Shown here: piece by piece, positions 45,301 through 53,044 of the stretch
Layout of the letters: each line of letters opens with the position of its first letter
Position numbering within the stretch: position 1 is the first letter of the stretch
Assembly (NCBI RefSeq): GCF_039540405.1
Contig: NZ_BAABEY010000029.1
Span: 62,001 to 126,000 of the forward strand
From: Ravibacter arvi
GTDB taxonomy: Bacteria; Bacteroidota; Bacteroidia; Cytophagales; Spirosomataceae
Reading direction: 5' to 3'
DNA: 64,000 bases
The notes under the pieces: model-generated
Seen by the model: only the letters and a program-made list of their open reading frames with translations
What the model was told of the DNA's origin: nothing
Databases searched by the model: none
Made by a program: the position numbers and the translations under genes

Positions 45301-45493
45301 GCAGCTCCTGCCCGCTTTCGTCCCTGACCGTACCGGAAATTTCAATTTGGCTCACGCCGGCGGCAAGCCGCCCCGGCTTCGGACTAATTGCCGTTGCACG
45401 GACTTCAACGACCGTTGCCGGCAAAAAAACAGCAAGCCACAGGAGAACATACCTGTTCAGCAACCTGTAGTCAAAGGATCTTATTTTCATCAT
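42332..45493 (-). CDS. SusC/RagA TonB-linked outer membrane receptor, no STN domain
   Basis: 1053 residues. After the signal region it goes straight to a carboxypeptidase-like regulatory domain (ISGTVRDESGQELPGVNVLVRG, about residues 50-130), then the plug with SusC signature (DSYTILKDAAAVAPYGVAGANG) and a long TonB-dependent barrel. There is no STN domain and no FecI/FecR pair beside it, in contrast to locus 1, so control is expected from the divergent AraC gene. A TACCTTTA box (45634-45641, minus strand) may be part of its promoter. Confidence 0.95.
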   Translation of the reverse strand: MMKIRSFDYRLLNRYVLLWLAVFLPATVVEVRATAISPKPGRLAAGVSQIEISGTVRDESGQELPGVNVLVRGTQTGTITDASGKYLIRVPDEDAVLVFSFVGYLSREIQVSKQKVLDVTLAPDQKNLDEVVVIGYGTQKKTSLTAAVSTLKGDEVREAPVTNITNAIGGRVAGVILKQGSGEPGRDGSNIFIRGISSTGSTQPLVIIDGIPRDFSQFSQLDPNTVDSYTILKDAAAVAPYGVAGANGVILVTTKRGKTGEPVLSYNGYIGIQNPTVLPKYVTNYDYARLRNEAAANDGLPRPYSDHALQKYKDGTDPDAFPSTYVWDYLVNKNAVLTTHNVEVSGGTERISYYGSFGYQLQEGMWKTTSNNRFNLNMNLDAKVTRTTRLSLGMIGRVQKFLYPPSDYPGNGTGRIFELAGFATPQYGPFEFSNGMFGNHVASGIFGTGYYRFNTTNINTQLTLTQELPFVQGLSFKGTVAFDPTFTDDKTWRTPMHVATIDTTRKPYVISDGIFNDPKASLGQSYSKAQQLTYQAGLYYNRAFGKNNLNIIGVFEAKNNYGASFGTSRRNYDLLVDEINMGSSNPQDWGSNGSSWEAKQLGLVYRAAYDFDGKYMLEASGRYDGSYYFAPGKRFGFFPAFSAGWRLSEEPFLKNVRGLSNLKLRASYGEVGALAGSPFQYMGTYNVIGGNHVLGGNPVMGISERIEPNLNITWERARKTDVGVEVGLWNGLLNAEIDYFYEKRSNMLVSPNEVVPLEYGIGLSQQNAGIMSNRGIEFTVGSRYQVAKDLSVSLSGNFTYARNKLEQVFETSATYDNPNRRRTGRPLGTQFGYQALGFFQQSDFNGDGALNEGIAIQPWGKVSPGDIRYQDMNHDGKIDENDLTVIGDPSAAPRIIYGLSPSVKYKNISLDLLFQGAARVNYYYHASSIMPFWNGMQAYTFNFDYWKPENPNAAYPRLTGSPLANNMQTSSFWMGNAAYLRLKSINVSYTLPAGILGRVGLEAAKVYVSGQNLFTWTKMLYDPELGGNTSYAPSSAWTYPQQKVVSVGLNLTF

Positions 45494-45881
45494 TGCCGGA
45501 ATAAAAGGTATAAATAACTCATCACCAGGTCTAAATTAATTCAGGGTTCAACATGACAGTTCCAGGACACAGGCAACTGCCCGGGCCGGAGACCACACTC
45601 GCGTTTAGCTATAGCTGATACTTTTTCGTGTTGTAAAGGTATAGGGCCCGGAAAGGGTTTTACACCACTACGCTTGCCAATACCGATACAATATTTGCCA
45701 ATATTAATAATTTCATAAAAAAAGGGCTAATTTCGTGATGAGTGGAAATCGGAAGTCGGAAATCGGAAGTCAGCCCGTTGCTAATGACGTTACCGGAGCT
45801 ACCTCGGGGCCGTATTCCTGAATCCGATTTCCAAGTTCCGACTTCCAAGTTCCGACTTCCAAGTTCCGATTTCCAAGTTCC
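45494..45881. other. Divergent regulatory interval of locus 2
   Basis: 388 bp between the SusC and AraC starts. It should carry the locus 2 promoter and AraC sites. Heptad array G takes the right third; the left part has a TACCTTTA box on the minus strand at 45634-45641 but no clear operator repeat. Confidence 0.6.
45744..45881. repeat. Heptad repeat array G, flush with the AraC start codon
   Basis: Four units GGAAATC, GGAAGTC, GGAAATC, GGAAGTC at 45744-45771, a 54-nt centre, then eight units at 45826-45881 (GATTTCC, AAGTTCC, GACTTCC, AAGTTCC, GACTTCC, AAGTTCC, GATTTCC, AAGTTCC). The last base touches the ATG at 45882. Units alternate, giving a 14-bp higher-order period. Confidence 0.93.
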
Positions 45882-46778
45882 ATGAAAGTAATTTTCGAAC
45901 ACCAGTCTCACCCATCCGGTCTGGGCTTTTTGGTAAAGGAGTACGTACAGGACTATTTTACGTCTCCTTTTCATTTCCATGATTTGTACGAGCTGATCCT
46001 GATCAGGAAGAGTTATGGAAAGCTTTATGCCGGGAAGCGCATCATGAATTTCCAGGACGGTGATATTTTTCTCTTCGGACCGGGATTTGGCCATTGTTTC
46101 TATAATGAGCAATCGTTTATCGATTCGGGCGAGAAAGCACACGCATTGGTGGTTTTTTTCCGGGAAGACTTTCTGGGCCCCGGTTTCTTCGATAATTCCG
46201 GATATATTAAGGTGAAAGAACTGATGGAAAAATCTGCCAATGGTATCCAGGTCCGGCAAACCGAAGAATTGTCCGTACTTTTCGGCAGGCTCGTCACGCA
46301 GCATGGCATGGACGAGCTGATTACGTTCCTGCGCATGCTGCACCATATTTCTTCCATGAACACCGGCAACCTGGCCATCATGAACGAATCACAGTCGCTC
46401 GTGAAGCTTACCAACCGCGACTCGGAACGGCTTGAACCCGTTATGAAGTACGTAATCGGGAACTTCAAAGAAGAACTGGACAGTAAGAAAGCCGCGGAAC
46501 TGATGCACCTAAATGAAGCTTCGTTTTGCCGCTATTTCAAAAGGCGTATGGAGCAGACCTTCTCCCAATTTGTTAACGAAGTACGCATTACCCATGCCAC
46601 CAGCCTGCTGGTGACAGAACAGTGGGATATTCTGCGGATATGTTACGAATGCGGTTACAAAAACCTGTCTTACTTTAATCGCCAGTTCAGGCAAATTACC
46701 GGCCACAGCCCGAAAGAATACCGGCTCGCCTTCAAAGGCGCAGAAGAAAACCTGGTAATGGATTCGAGAGAGGACTAG
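45882..46778 (+). CDS. AraC-family transcriptional regulator of locus 2
   Basis: 298 residues. Cupin-like sensor (SPFHFHDLYELILIRKSYGKLYAG, FQDGDIFLFGPGFGHCF) and C-terminal double helix-turn-helix (AAELMHLNEASFCRYFKRRM; DILRICYECGYKNLSYFNRQFRQITG). Divergent from the STN-less SusC, so the probable activator of locus 2. Start chosen at the ATG directly after repeat array G; no better upstream start exists. Confidence 0.92.
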   Translation: MKVIFEHQSHPSGLGFLVKEYVQDYFTSPFHFHDLYELILIRKSYGKLYAGKRIMNFQDGDIFLFGPGFGHCFYNEQSFIDSGEKAHALVVFFREDFLGPGFFDNSGYIKVKELMEKSANGIQVRQTEELSVLFGRLVTQHGMDELITFLRMLHHISSMNTGNLAIMNESQSLVKLTNRDSERLEPVMKYVIGNFKEELDSKKAAELMHLNEASFCRYFKRRMEQTFSQFVNEVRITHATSLLVTEQWDILRICYECGYKNLSYFNRQFRQITGHSPKEYRLAFKGAEENLVMDSRED

Positions 46779-46807
46779 TTTTCGACGGTAAAGCACCATC
46801 ACCTTTC

Positions 46808-46815
46808 TACCTTTG
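46808..46815 (+). promoter_or_regulatory. Predicted -7 box for the UPF0060 relic and esterase
   Basis: TACCTTTG, a full TAnnTTTG match, 24 bp before the relic's ATG. No clear -33 TTG at 17-23 bp. It may now serve the esterase gene. Confidence 0.5.
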
Positions 46816-46839
46816 CAGTGCAAATCAAATATTGAAGAA

Positions 46840-46914
46840 ATGGGGGTATTGAAATCAGTGGTGATCTTTCTTATGGCGGGAATCTGTGAGATCGGGGGCG
46901 GCTCACCGGTTTAG
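46840..46914 (+). pseudogene. UPF0060 (YnfA-like) membrane protein, truncated relic
   Basis: A 24-codon frame, too short for most gene finders, reads MGVLKSVVIFLMAGICEIGG and then GSPV before TAG. This matches the N-terminus of UPF0060 membrane proteins (KSxxxFLxAGxCEIGGGYLVWLW). In the same frame the stop replaces the first Trp of LVWLW and a Trp codon follows two codons later, so a point change plus loss of the other roughly 85 residues explains it. No later part of the family is found before the esterase. A short leader peptide is the less likely alternative. Confidence 0.7.
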
Positions 46915-46944
46915 GACTGGCAATCTCATCAAAAAAATTCTGGT

Positions 46945-47907
46945 ATGCAATTTCCACTTCCCGTCCTTGCAAGTGCCATCCTGCTATTGTTGGCCTGCAG
47001 CAAAACGGAAACTCCTTCTCCGGAACCTTCGCTCCCCGCCGAAGGCTTCTACGCTGCCGGGCAGTACGCCCAGCAGGAACTGGCGTTTTTCAGAGAGATT
47101 CCGTACAGTACCCGTCCGAACTTCTCAGGGCTTCAATATACTTCCGAGCGGACCAGGGCGCGCGAGCAGGGAGCCGATACACTGACTATCAGAATGGACC
47201 TTCTTGTACCTCCCAATGCAACACCGGACAAAAGGCAGCCCCTGGTGGTGTTCATACATGGCGGCGGATTTGAAAATGGCGACAAGGCTGAGGGCATTGA
47301 AAAAGGCATGTCTTACGCAAAAGCCGGGTATGTACTGGCCTCCATTAACTACAGGCTTACGGCCAACAACCTCGCTACGGCTGAACGGAGGTATAAAACG
47401 CTTGTCTCCGCCGAAGAGGATACTCAAAACGCGATCCGCTTCCTGAAAGCGAATGCGGCCCGGTACGGCGTTGACACGGCCAGGATTTGCGTAATGGGCA
47501 CGTCTGCCGGCGGCGCGCTCGCCCTGGTCAATGCGATTGAAGCCGATAGCCGGTTGCTCCGGTCGGACTTCCCGGGATTTTCTTCAAAAGTGCAGGCCGG
47601 CCTTTCTACCGGGGCAACCCTGGTCAACGAAAAAATCGGCGGGGTATCGGGCTTGTTCCACTACGACGCCTCCGATTCACCGGTATTGCTTTTTCATGCC
47701 CGGCCAACCGACAGCTTCACGGGGGCAACCTGGACCGGCAACGTATTGCCTACCCAGACTGCGATTACCGCCTCGGGCAATGAATGCCGCATAGTGGCAC
47801 AACCCAATATGACCCACACCATTGATATGGATTTAGGCGGAGCATACTGGCCTGAAATCAAACCCTTTCTCTGGGAAAAATTACGGCTGGCAGAATTGAG
47901 GGAATGA
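46945..47907 (+). CDS. Alpha/beta hydrolase, BD-FAE/carboxylesterase-like lipoprotein
   Basis: 320 residues. Lipoprotein signal with Cys18 in LLLLAC. Oxyanion segment FIHGGGFENGDK, nucleophile elbow GTSAGGALA, then an aspartate region (SDSPVLLFHARPTD) and a terminal His (NMTHTIDMD). Family members release acetyl or feruloyl esters from glycans or hydrolyse small esters; placed near locus 2 it could deacylate the same glycan, but there is no direct link. Starts 30 bp after the UPF0060 relic. Confidence 0.85.
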   Translation: MQFPLPVLASAILLLLACSKTETPSPEPSLPAEGFYAAGQYAQQELAFFREIPYSTRPNFSGLQYTSERTRAREQGADTLTIRMDLLVPPNATPDKRQPLVVFIHGGGFENGDKAEGIEKGMSYAKAGYVLASINYRLTANNLATAERRYKTLVSAEEDTQNAIRFLKANAARYGVDTARICVMGTSAGGALALVNAIEADSRLLRSDFPGFSSKVQAGLSTGATLVNEKIGGVSGLFHYDASDSPVLLFHARPTDSFTGATWTGNVLPTQTAITASGNECRIVAQPNMTHTIDMDLGGAYWPEIKPFLWEKLRLAELRE

Positions 47908-47943
47908 CCGGGAGGAGATAGATCGCTTTTTTCGGTATAGCCC

Positions 47944-47985
47944 AAAAAAAAACCGCTTTCTAAATAGATACCTACCTAGAAAGCG
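47944..47985 (-). terminator. Intrinsic terminator of the T9SS protein gene
   Basis: On the minus strand, a 9-bp stem (CGCTTTCTA with TAGAAAGCG, 14-nt loop) followed by a run of nine T. It lies about 85 bp after the stop of the T9SS protein gene and between two convergent genes. Confidence 0.8.
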
Positions 47986-48070
47986 TTACTTCGAACAAGG
48001 AAATCAATTTTTGTAAAAACCCGCCGTTATGCGGGCGCAATCTTATTTTCAAGCTCCTGTATCAAAAAAA

Positions 48071-49174
48071 CTATTTCGAAATCACAAGCGAACGGCTATG
48101 CGATTGGTTCAGGTGATCGGACCACCGCAACAGGTAGTTTCCTTCGCCCAGCATACCCAGGTCGACCGATTCCGATCCTGCACTGCGGGTTTCAAGCACC
48201 ATTCTCCCGGCAGCATTATACACCGAGAAATTCACGGCGCGGGGATACAGCTTCACTTCTCCGCGGGTGGGATTAGGATAAATAAACACTGAAGAACCGC
48301 CGCCGGGCTGAAATTGAACTATCTCGATTTTCGAAAATGTGAAGGTTTGATCCGCGTCCACCATTCTTAACCGGTAATAATTTTTCCCGGCTTCCGGCAG
48401 GTTGTGCCGCTGATTATAGGTAAAAAAGCCGGTTTCCGAGCCTTGAGCCTTCACCTCCCCTATCCTGCTCCAGGATTTCGCATCCCGGCTGTGCTGAACT
48501 TCAAAATAGGCAGCGTTGGTTTCGCTGGTGGTTTGCCATGACAGCTGCACGTCGTTTTCAAGCGATTTTGCGGAGAAGCCGGCAAGCGTCACAGGCAAGC
48601 TCGTCGAGAATTCGAACTCCAGCTTTGCGGCTTCCATTTTAAGGTAGATACCGTTACTGTTGCTGGTCCTGTTCATAGCGACTTCTATCCTTACTTTTGT
48701 GGCAGAGGCGGGAATGTCAGCGGTAAGCGTATATTTTTGCAGGCCGGGAACCCGCTTCTTCACTTCTGCTACCTTCCGGGTTCCGGCAATTTCACCCGTA
48801 CCATTGAGAAATATGAGCCGGAATTCGCCACGGCATAATTCATGCACGCCGCCCCACATCGTCAGCGTCACGGACGATGCCTTTTCTGCTATTGCGACAT
48901 CCTGGTACAAACGGGCAAAAGACCCGTACTGATGAGTGATAAGGCCGTAATAGCTTCCACACACCTGGTAACCGCTTTCCCTGGTAAAAGAGGCGCCGCG
49001 CTGACCCGTGCTTTCCGAGGTCCACCCGACGAGCCTGCCGTTGCTGACCCGTTCAAAGGATCCGTTGACGAGCACATTCTTTGCATCATCGCAATCGGCG
49101 GCAAACATAGCAGCTTGAGACGCGATAATAACGGCAAACGCTGAAATAATCAGCTTTGAGTTAAAAAATTTCAT
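48071..49174 (-). CDS. T9SS-sorted secreted protein with carbohydrate-binding-like domain
   Basis: 367 residues. Signal peptide (IISAFAVIIASQAAMFAA); residues about 30-175 form a beta-sandwich of the DUF642/CBM type (NVLVNGSFERVSNGRLVGWT, LYQDVAIAEKASSVTLTMWG). A fibronectin-like module follows (PVTLAGFSAKSLENDVQLSW), then a T9SS type A domain (FIYPNPTRGEVKLYP, NYLLRWSDH). Its last two modules resemble those of the large adhesin in this window. Secreted to the surface; function not known. Confidence 0.82.
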   Translation of the reverse strand: MKFFNSKLIISAFAVIIASQAAMFAADCDDAKNVLVNGSFERVSNGRLVGWTSESTGQRGASFTRESGYQVCGSYYGLITHQYGSFARLYQDVAIAEKASSVTLTMWGGVHELCRGEFRLIFLNGTGEIAGTRKVAEVKKRVPGLQKYTLTADIPASATKVRIEVAMNRTSNSNGIYLKMEAAKLEFEFSTSLPVTLAGFSAKSLENDVQLSWQTTSETNAAYFEVQHSRDAKSWSRIGEVKAQGSETGFFTYNQRHNLPEAGKNYYRLRMVDADQTFTFSKIEIVQFQPGGGSSVFIYPNPTRGEVKLYPRAVNFSVYNAAGRMVLETRSAGSESVDLGMLGEGNYLLRWSDHLNQSHSRSLVISK

Positions 49175-49199
49175 GTGTTGTTTTTGTTAATTATTAAAG

Positions 49200-49368
49200 T
49201 TCATAGTGGCGTCGAAAGTCAGAGTTTGCAGAACATGCCCTAACAGCGGGGGGCGCTGAAACGACAGTAGTAGCAAAGCGCTGCCGGCCCGACACGAAAC
49301 CGGGAATCAAGCCATACGGAACAAAGTGCTATCCAAAAACAGGGGGGCTTGTTTTGGATAGCGTTTTT
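49200..49368 (+). ncRNA. Candidate small RNA ending in an intrinsic terminator
   Basis: No plus-strand gene lies upstream, yet an 11-bp perfect hairpin with T run closes this stretch. The region has GC-rich inverted blocks (GGGCGCTG, CAGCGC-type). The 5' end is a guess and no strong promoter box was found; no known RNA family was recognised. Confidence 0.25.
49328..49368 (+). terminator. Orphan plus-strand intrinsic terminator
   Basis: GCTATCCAAAA (49328-49338) pairs perfectly with TTTTGGATAGC (49352-49362), loop 13 nt, then GTTTTT. Confidence 0.75.
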
Positions 49369-49450
49369 GTTACATATTTCTACAGGTTAAAGGATCTTGT
49401 TGAATAATCGTGCATGCATCATCTACTAAAAAGACAATTTCCTTTATTCA

Positions 49451-49487
49451 AAAAAAACACCGGACATGCGGAACCGACCATGTCCGG
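49451..49487 (-). terminator. Minus-strand intrinsic terminator
   Basis: CCGGACATG and CATGTCCGG (49460-49468 with 49479-49487), followed on the minus strand by TGT and seven T. It lies 337 bp downstream of the TPR/HTH gene, the only gene it could serve. Confidence 0.7.
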
Positions 49488-49824
49488 CGCAATATTAACT
49501 GTATTAGGAAAGACAAAAAAGAAAACTATGAATATTCGAAATAATTCTACATTTTCGAATAAAAAAAATCTAATCTCATTGCAAAAATTCCGCCAATACA
49601 CTGAAACACAGTACTAACTATTAATGCGCTCCAGGTCGCACTTCCGGCAACCATAGTATAGAAAACGACAAACTTCCAGACAAAAGTGTAGTGACACAAC
49701 CTGTGAGACTGAGCGCAATACCGGCACCTTATCAATCAAAAAAATATTAGAATATTATAAAAATAAAATCCGTCTCCCAGCATGTAGCTGTCCTCTTTTT
49801 TCCCGGCCGCGAGGGCCGTCCGGA

Positions 49825-51513
49825 TCACGTGTTTTTCATTATCTCCTCGAGCGGGGCATTATCCGATAACTCAAGTTTTTTACGGATGCGATGGCGCATT
49901 ACCTGGATTGCATTGGGAGAAACCCCCAGCATTGCCGCCATCTCTTTGGTTGAAAGACTCAACCGGCCGAGCACAAAGTACCGTTGCTCGCCAAGTGAAA
50001 GTTCCGGGTATTTTTCCCTTATCCGCATGATAAAGCCGGGATAAGCCCTTTCAAACAACTGCTGAAAAGACAGCCAGTCGTCGTCGGTGAGAATGGTGCT
50101 CTGCATCAGCTCCTTAAAAATCAAATCTTTATTTTCCTGAGTACTCCGGCTTTGCAAATCTTCTATCAGCTTGTTTTTTTCCAGGATACTTTCAGTAAAC
50201 CTGTTCAGCTTAAGCGCGGCTATTTCGAGATCCTGGGTTGCAGCCTGTAGTCTGAGGTCCTTGGCGAGTTGCCGTTTCTTCTGGATAAAAAAGGTAAGTG
50301 CCGTTATAGCGATCAGAATCAGCACCAGCATAACGAGGAAATTCCGCTCGGCTATTTTCCGTTGTCTTTCCAGGCCGAAAGCAGCTAGCTGCAGTTCCTG
50401 TGCCTGGAGATCCACTCTTTGCTGTGCCCTCAGCACTTTCAGCGCGCTGAACTTCTCGTGGTAACGGTTAATAGCTACTACCGATGAGTCCAGGTATTGC
50501 CGGGCACGTTCCGCGTCTCCGTTGGCGGCAAACCATTTATTCATTACCGGATACAAAAGCCGGAGCCTGTCGGGCTGCTCAGCCTTTGCGATATAATTCT
50601 CCGCCCTGGCAATAAAAACGGCGGCCAGCTTCATTTTTTTCTGGTGCCGGAAAATATCGGCGAGCAAAATGGAAGCCCCGGCGGCGCAGCCATAGTCGTT
50701 GGCCGCAACGGCCCCTTTAAAGTCTGCTTCCAGCAATGGTATGGCCAGGTCATACTGCCGCCGCAGGTATTGGCTCGCCCCAAGGTTGCCGGTCGCGATT
50801 CTTTTCCAGATGGCCGCCTCCGGGAAGGTCGTTTTCAGAACTTCCCTGAAAAAATAATCGGCGCTATCCAGCTGGTTTAGCTGCTGGTAACACAGCCCCA
50901 AGGTATTTTTCGCATCGTTGATCACCATCGTGGTAAATGAGGTTTCCGGTAATACCATCGCTTTTTTAAAATACTTTCCGGCCAGCTGGTAGTCCTGGAA
51001 AAAATAATAAGCCTGTCCTATCTGCATCAGGTCCCTCGCCATTTCCGGGTAATCGGCCGGCCTGGCAGATGCCAGTTCTTTGTCCAGCAACAGATACTGC
51101 TCGAAAGCCAGCTCATAGTTTTTTTCTATTTTCCAATAGAACTCAGCCAGCGCCCGCAACGAACGCGCCCTTAAAAAATCGAGGTTCTCCCGGGTCGCTG
51201 CTTCCAACTGGCCGGTCAGTTTACGGAGCGATATGTCTTTTGGCTGCTGCTGATAGAACGTATTCCAAAAAACCAGGAAAAAATCGACATTCAATTCGAG
51301 TCTCCTGTCCTTGTGATGACGGGCGAATTCTTTGATATGCCCGGCCTTCAAGGCCCGCTGCACAGAGTCCGGCGTCTCGATCAGGTCCCTGTACATATCG
51401 TGGATCCCGTAGACATTCTCCGCATAGGATTTGTGCAAAAGATGCTCATACTGAGCAGCCGCCGGGTTCGGCAACCCAAAAAACAGGAACAGGAAAAGCG
51501 TCAGGAGGCGCAT
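49825..51513 (-). CDS. TPR-sensor membrane protein with C-terminal LuxR-type HTH
   Basis: 562 residues. A signal-like start (LLTLFLFLFFGLPNPAAAQ), a periplasmic TPR superhelix (IGQAYYFFQDYQLAGKYFKKA, NTLGLCYQQLNQLDSADYFFRE), one membrane helix near residue 395 (FLVMLVLILIAITALTFFI), a coiled coil, and a C-terminal LuxR-like helix-turn-helix (LSLGEQRYFVLGRLSLSTKEMA, GVSPNAIQVMRHRIRKKL). Bacteroidota use such one-component membrane regulators to turn periplasmic cues into transcription. A full TATATTTG box lies upstream. Confidence 0.88.
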   Translation of the reverse strand: MRLLTLFLFLFFGLPNPAAAQYEHLLHKSYAENVYGIHDMYRDLIETPDSVQRALKAGHIKEFARHHKDRRLELNVDFFLVFWNTFYQQQPKDISLRKLTGQLEAATRENLDFLRARSLRALAEFYWKIEKNYELAFEQYLLLDKELASARPADYPEMARDLMQIGQAYYFFQDYQLAGKYFKKAMVLPETSFTTMVINDAKNTLGLCYQQLNQLDSADYFFREVLKTTFPEAAIWKRIATGNLGASQYLRRQYDLAIPLLEADFKGAVAANDYGCAAGASILLADIFRHQKKMKLAAVFIARAENYIAKAEQPDRLRLLYPVMNKWFAANGDAERARQYLDSSVVAINRYHEKFSALKVLRAQQRVDLQAQELQLAAFGLERQRKIAERNFLVMLVLILIAITALTFFIQKKRQLAKDLRLQAATQDLEIAALKLNRFTESILEKNKLIEDLQSRSTQENKDLIFKELMQSTILTDDDWLSFQQLFERAYPGFIMRIREKYPELSLGEQRYFVLGRLSLSTKEMAAMLGVSPNAIQVMRHRIRKKLELSDNAPLEEIMKNT

Positions 51514-52216
51514 GGAAACTCGTATCTAAGGAAGAGGGTGCAGAAAGGGTTTACGTCCTTCTGTCTGTTTAATGACGGTACAAATATAGGCGCATTACAG
51601 GAAATCAAGGGTCATGGCAATTACCGGGGTCGCCGGCGCAAGGCAGTTCCTTTTCGTAAAGCTACGGGCTGACCACTCAAATGTGAATCCATTTCAATTA
51701 TTATAGCCCCCCTCAATGCTTTCAAAAGGGGCAGCTATGCCGCCGCCTTTGGTTGCAGACAGGACAAATTGTGCAAAATCCAAATAGTCGACGTATATGC
51801 AATATGGACTAACGTCGCACTGATTAAAAATATCGGCCCGGTACTGTCATTTTTTTGCATAAAGTATAAAATAAATTGATATTTGGTCTCCAAAGCTTGC
51901 TGCGGGTTAACCCTCCGGGCAGGAAGCGGACAAAAGAAACTCATCCTATAATATCACTTGTAGTTAATATGCAGATAGGAAACGCCCCTGAAGGCAATAG
52001 ATGTCAACCGGTACACTATCCGCCTGACGCAATCTCGATCTACTAAGTCAGAAACTCTTCTAAAACAGGAATAGCAAATACCATGCTATCGGATCTAGTA
52101 TTATCCCAAAAACACCGGCACGGTTCGTGGCAAAACATGCCGCCTTTTGTTCCTTTTTTTACCCAGGGCGCCAGATAGACCTTAATTTGATGGTATAACG
52201 ACATTGGTTGGATAGT
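51514..52216. other. Gene-free interval upstream of the glycan genes
   Basis: 703 bp between divergent genes. It has the promoter box of the TPR/HTH gene near its left end. In the rest I see only a short GCCCC/GGGGC hairpin near 51705-51732 and AT-rich DNA before the glycosyltransferase, with no credible gene. Confidence 0.55.
51581..51608 (-). promoter_or_regulatory. Predicted promoter of the TPR/HTH gene
   Basis: On the minus strand TTG (51608-51606), 17 bp, then TATATTTG (51588-51581), a full match to TTG-N17-23-TAnnTTTG, 67 bp before the start codon. Confidence 0.6.
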
Positions 52217-53044
52217 ATGTTCAAACGCCCGGCTCTATCTCCGCTATCATCAGCGCCCAAGACGTCGCTGATCATATCCACCTACAACTGGCCCGAAGCC
52301 TTGCGCTGCTGTTTGCTCAGCGTGGCCAGGCAAAAAGTCCTCCCAGGCGAAGTGATAATTGCTGATGACGGATCGACCGGCGACACCCGCGCCATGCTTG
52401 AAGCGATAGAAAAAAACTTTCCTGTCCCCCTTATTCATATCTGGCATCAGGACGAAGGCTTCAGAAAAGCCCGGATACTCAATAAAGCCGCAGCAAGCAG
52501 CACGGGAGAATACATCATTCAGATCGACGGCGATGTGATTCTGAACAGGTATTTCGTCCGGGATCACCTGGCGGCAGCTGAAAAAGGTGCATTTATACGC
52601 GGCACCCGGGCTATGTTGACCCCGGCCAGGAGTACAAAAGTACTCTTATCCGGGGAAACCGGGATCCACGCTTTTTCAAATGGTGTATATAATCGGCTGA
52701 ATGCGATGCGTATACCTGTACTACGGTTCTTCGGCCAACGCAGGGAAATGAATTCCCGAAGTGTAAGAGGGAGCAATATGGCCTTTTGGAAATCAGATTT
52801 TATCCTGGTCAACGGTTACAACAACGAACTGCAAGGCTGGGGGCATGAAGATGAAGAGCTCGCCGCCCGCTTCATCAACAATGGAATTATCAAAAAAATC
52901 GTAAAACTTTCAGCGGTCCAGTTCCACTTGCATCATTTTGAAAGACCAAGGGATAACGAACCCTCTCATACGGCATTATTGCGCAATGTCCGACTAAATA
53001 ACATTAAAACTTGTCCCAACGGCTATAACCCTCACACTTTATGA
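52217..53044 (+). CDS. Glycosyltransferase family 2
   Basis: 275 residues from ATG 52217; a TTG three codons earlier is less likely. GT-A fold: TSLIISTYNWPEALRCCLLSV, EVIIADDGSTGDT, IIQIDGDVIL with the DxD motif, then a galactosyltransferase-like C-terminal segment (RGSNMAFWKSDFILVNGYNNEL, GWGHEDEELAARF). It adds a sugar to a surface glycan; donor and acceptor unknown. The next gene overlaps it by 4 bp (ATGA) and encodes a paralogue. Confidence 0.9.
   Translation: MFKRPALSPLSSAPKTSLIISTYNWPEALRCCLLSVARQKVLPGEVIIADDGSTGDTRAMLEAIEKNFPVPLIHIWHQDEGFRKARILNKAAASSTGEYIIQIDGDVILNRYFVRDHLAAAEKGAFIRGTRAMLTPARSTKVLLSGETGIHAFSNGVYNRLNAMRIPVLRFFGQRREMNSRSVRGSNMAFWKSDFILVNGYNNELQGWGHEDEELAARFINNGIIKKIVKLSAVQFHLHHFERPRDNEPSHTALLRNVRLNNIKTCPNGYNPHTL

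Larger units (their letters stand above)
49175..49824. other. Gene-free interval with two orphan terminators
   Basis: 650 bp with no credible protein frame. It holds a plus-strand terminator (49328-49368) and a minus-strand terminator (49452-49487). The minus one can end the TPR/HTH gene after a long 3' region; the plus one has no visible gene and may mark a small RNA. Confidence 0.6.

Noticed and set aside
10191..45881. CRISPR arrays
   Set aside because: Repeats are 7 bp, contiguous and without unique spacers; no cas genes are present.
49419..49735. Small minus-strand frames of about 60 codons
   Set aside because: They overlap a terminator or are Cys/Phe-rich with no start context or recognisable family.
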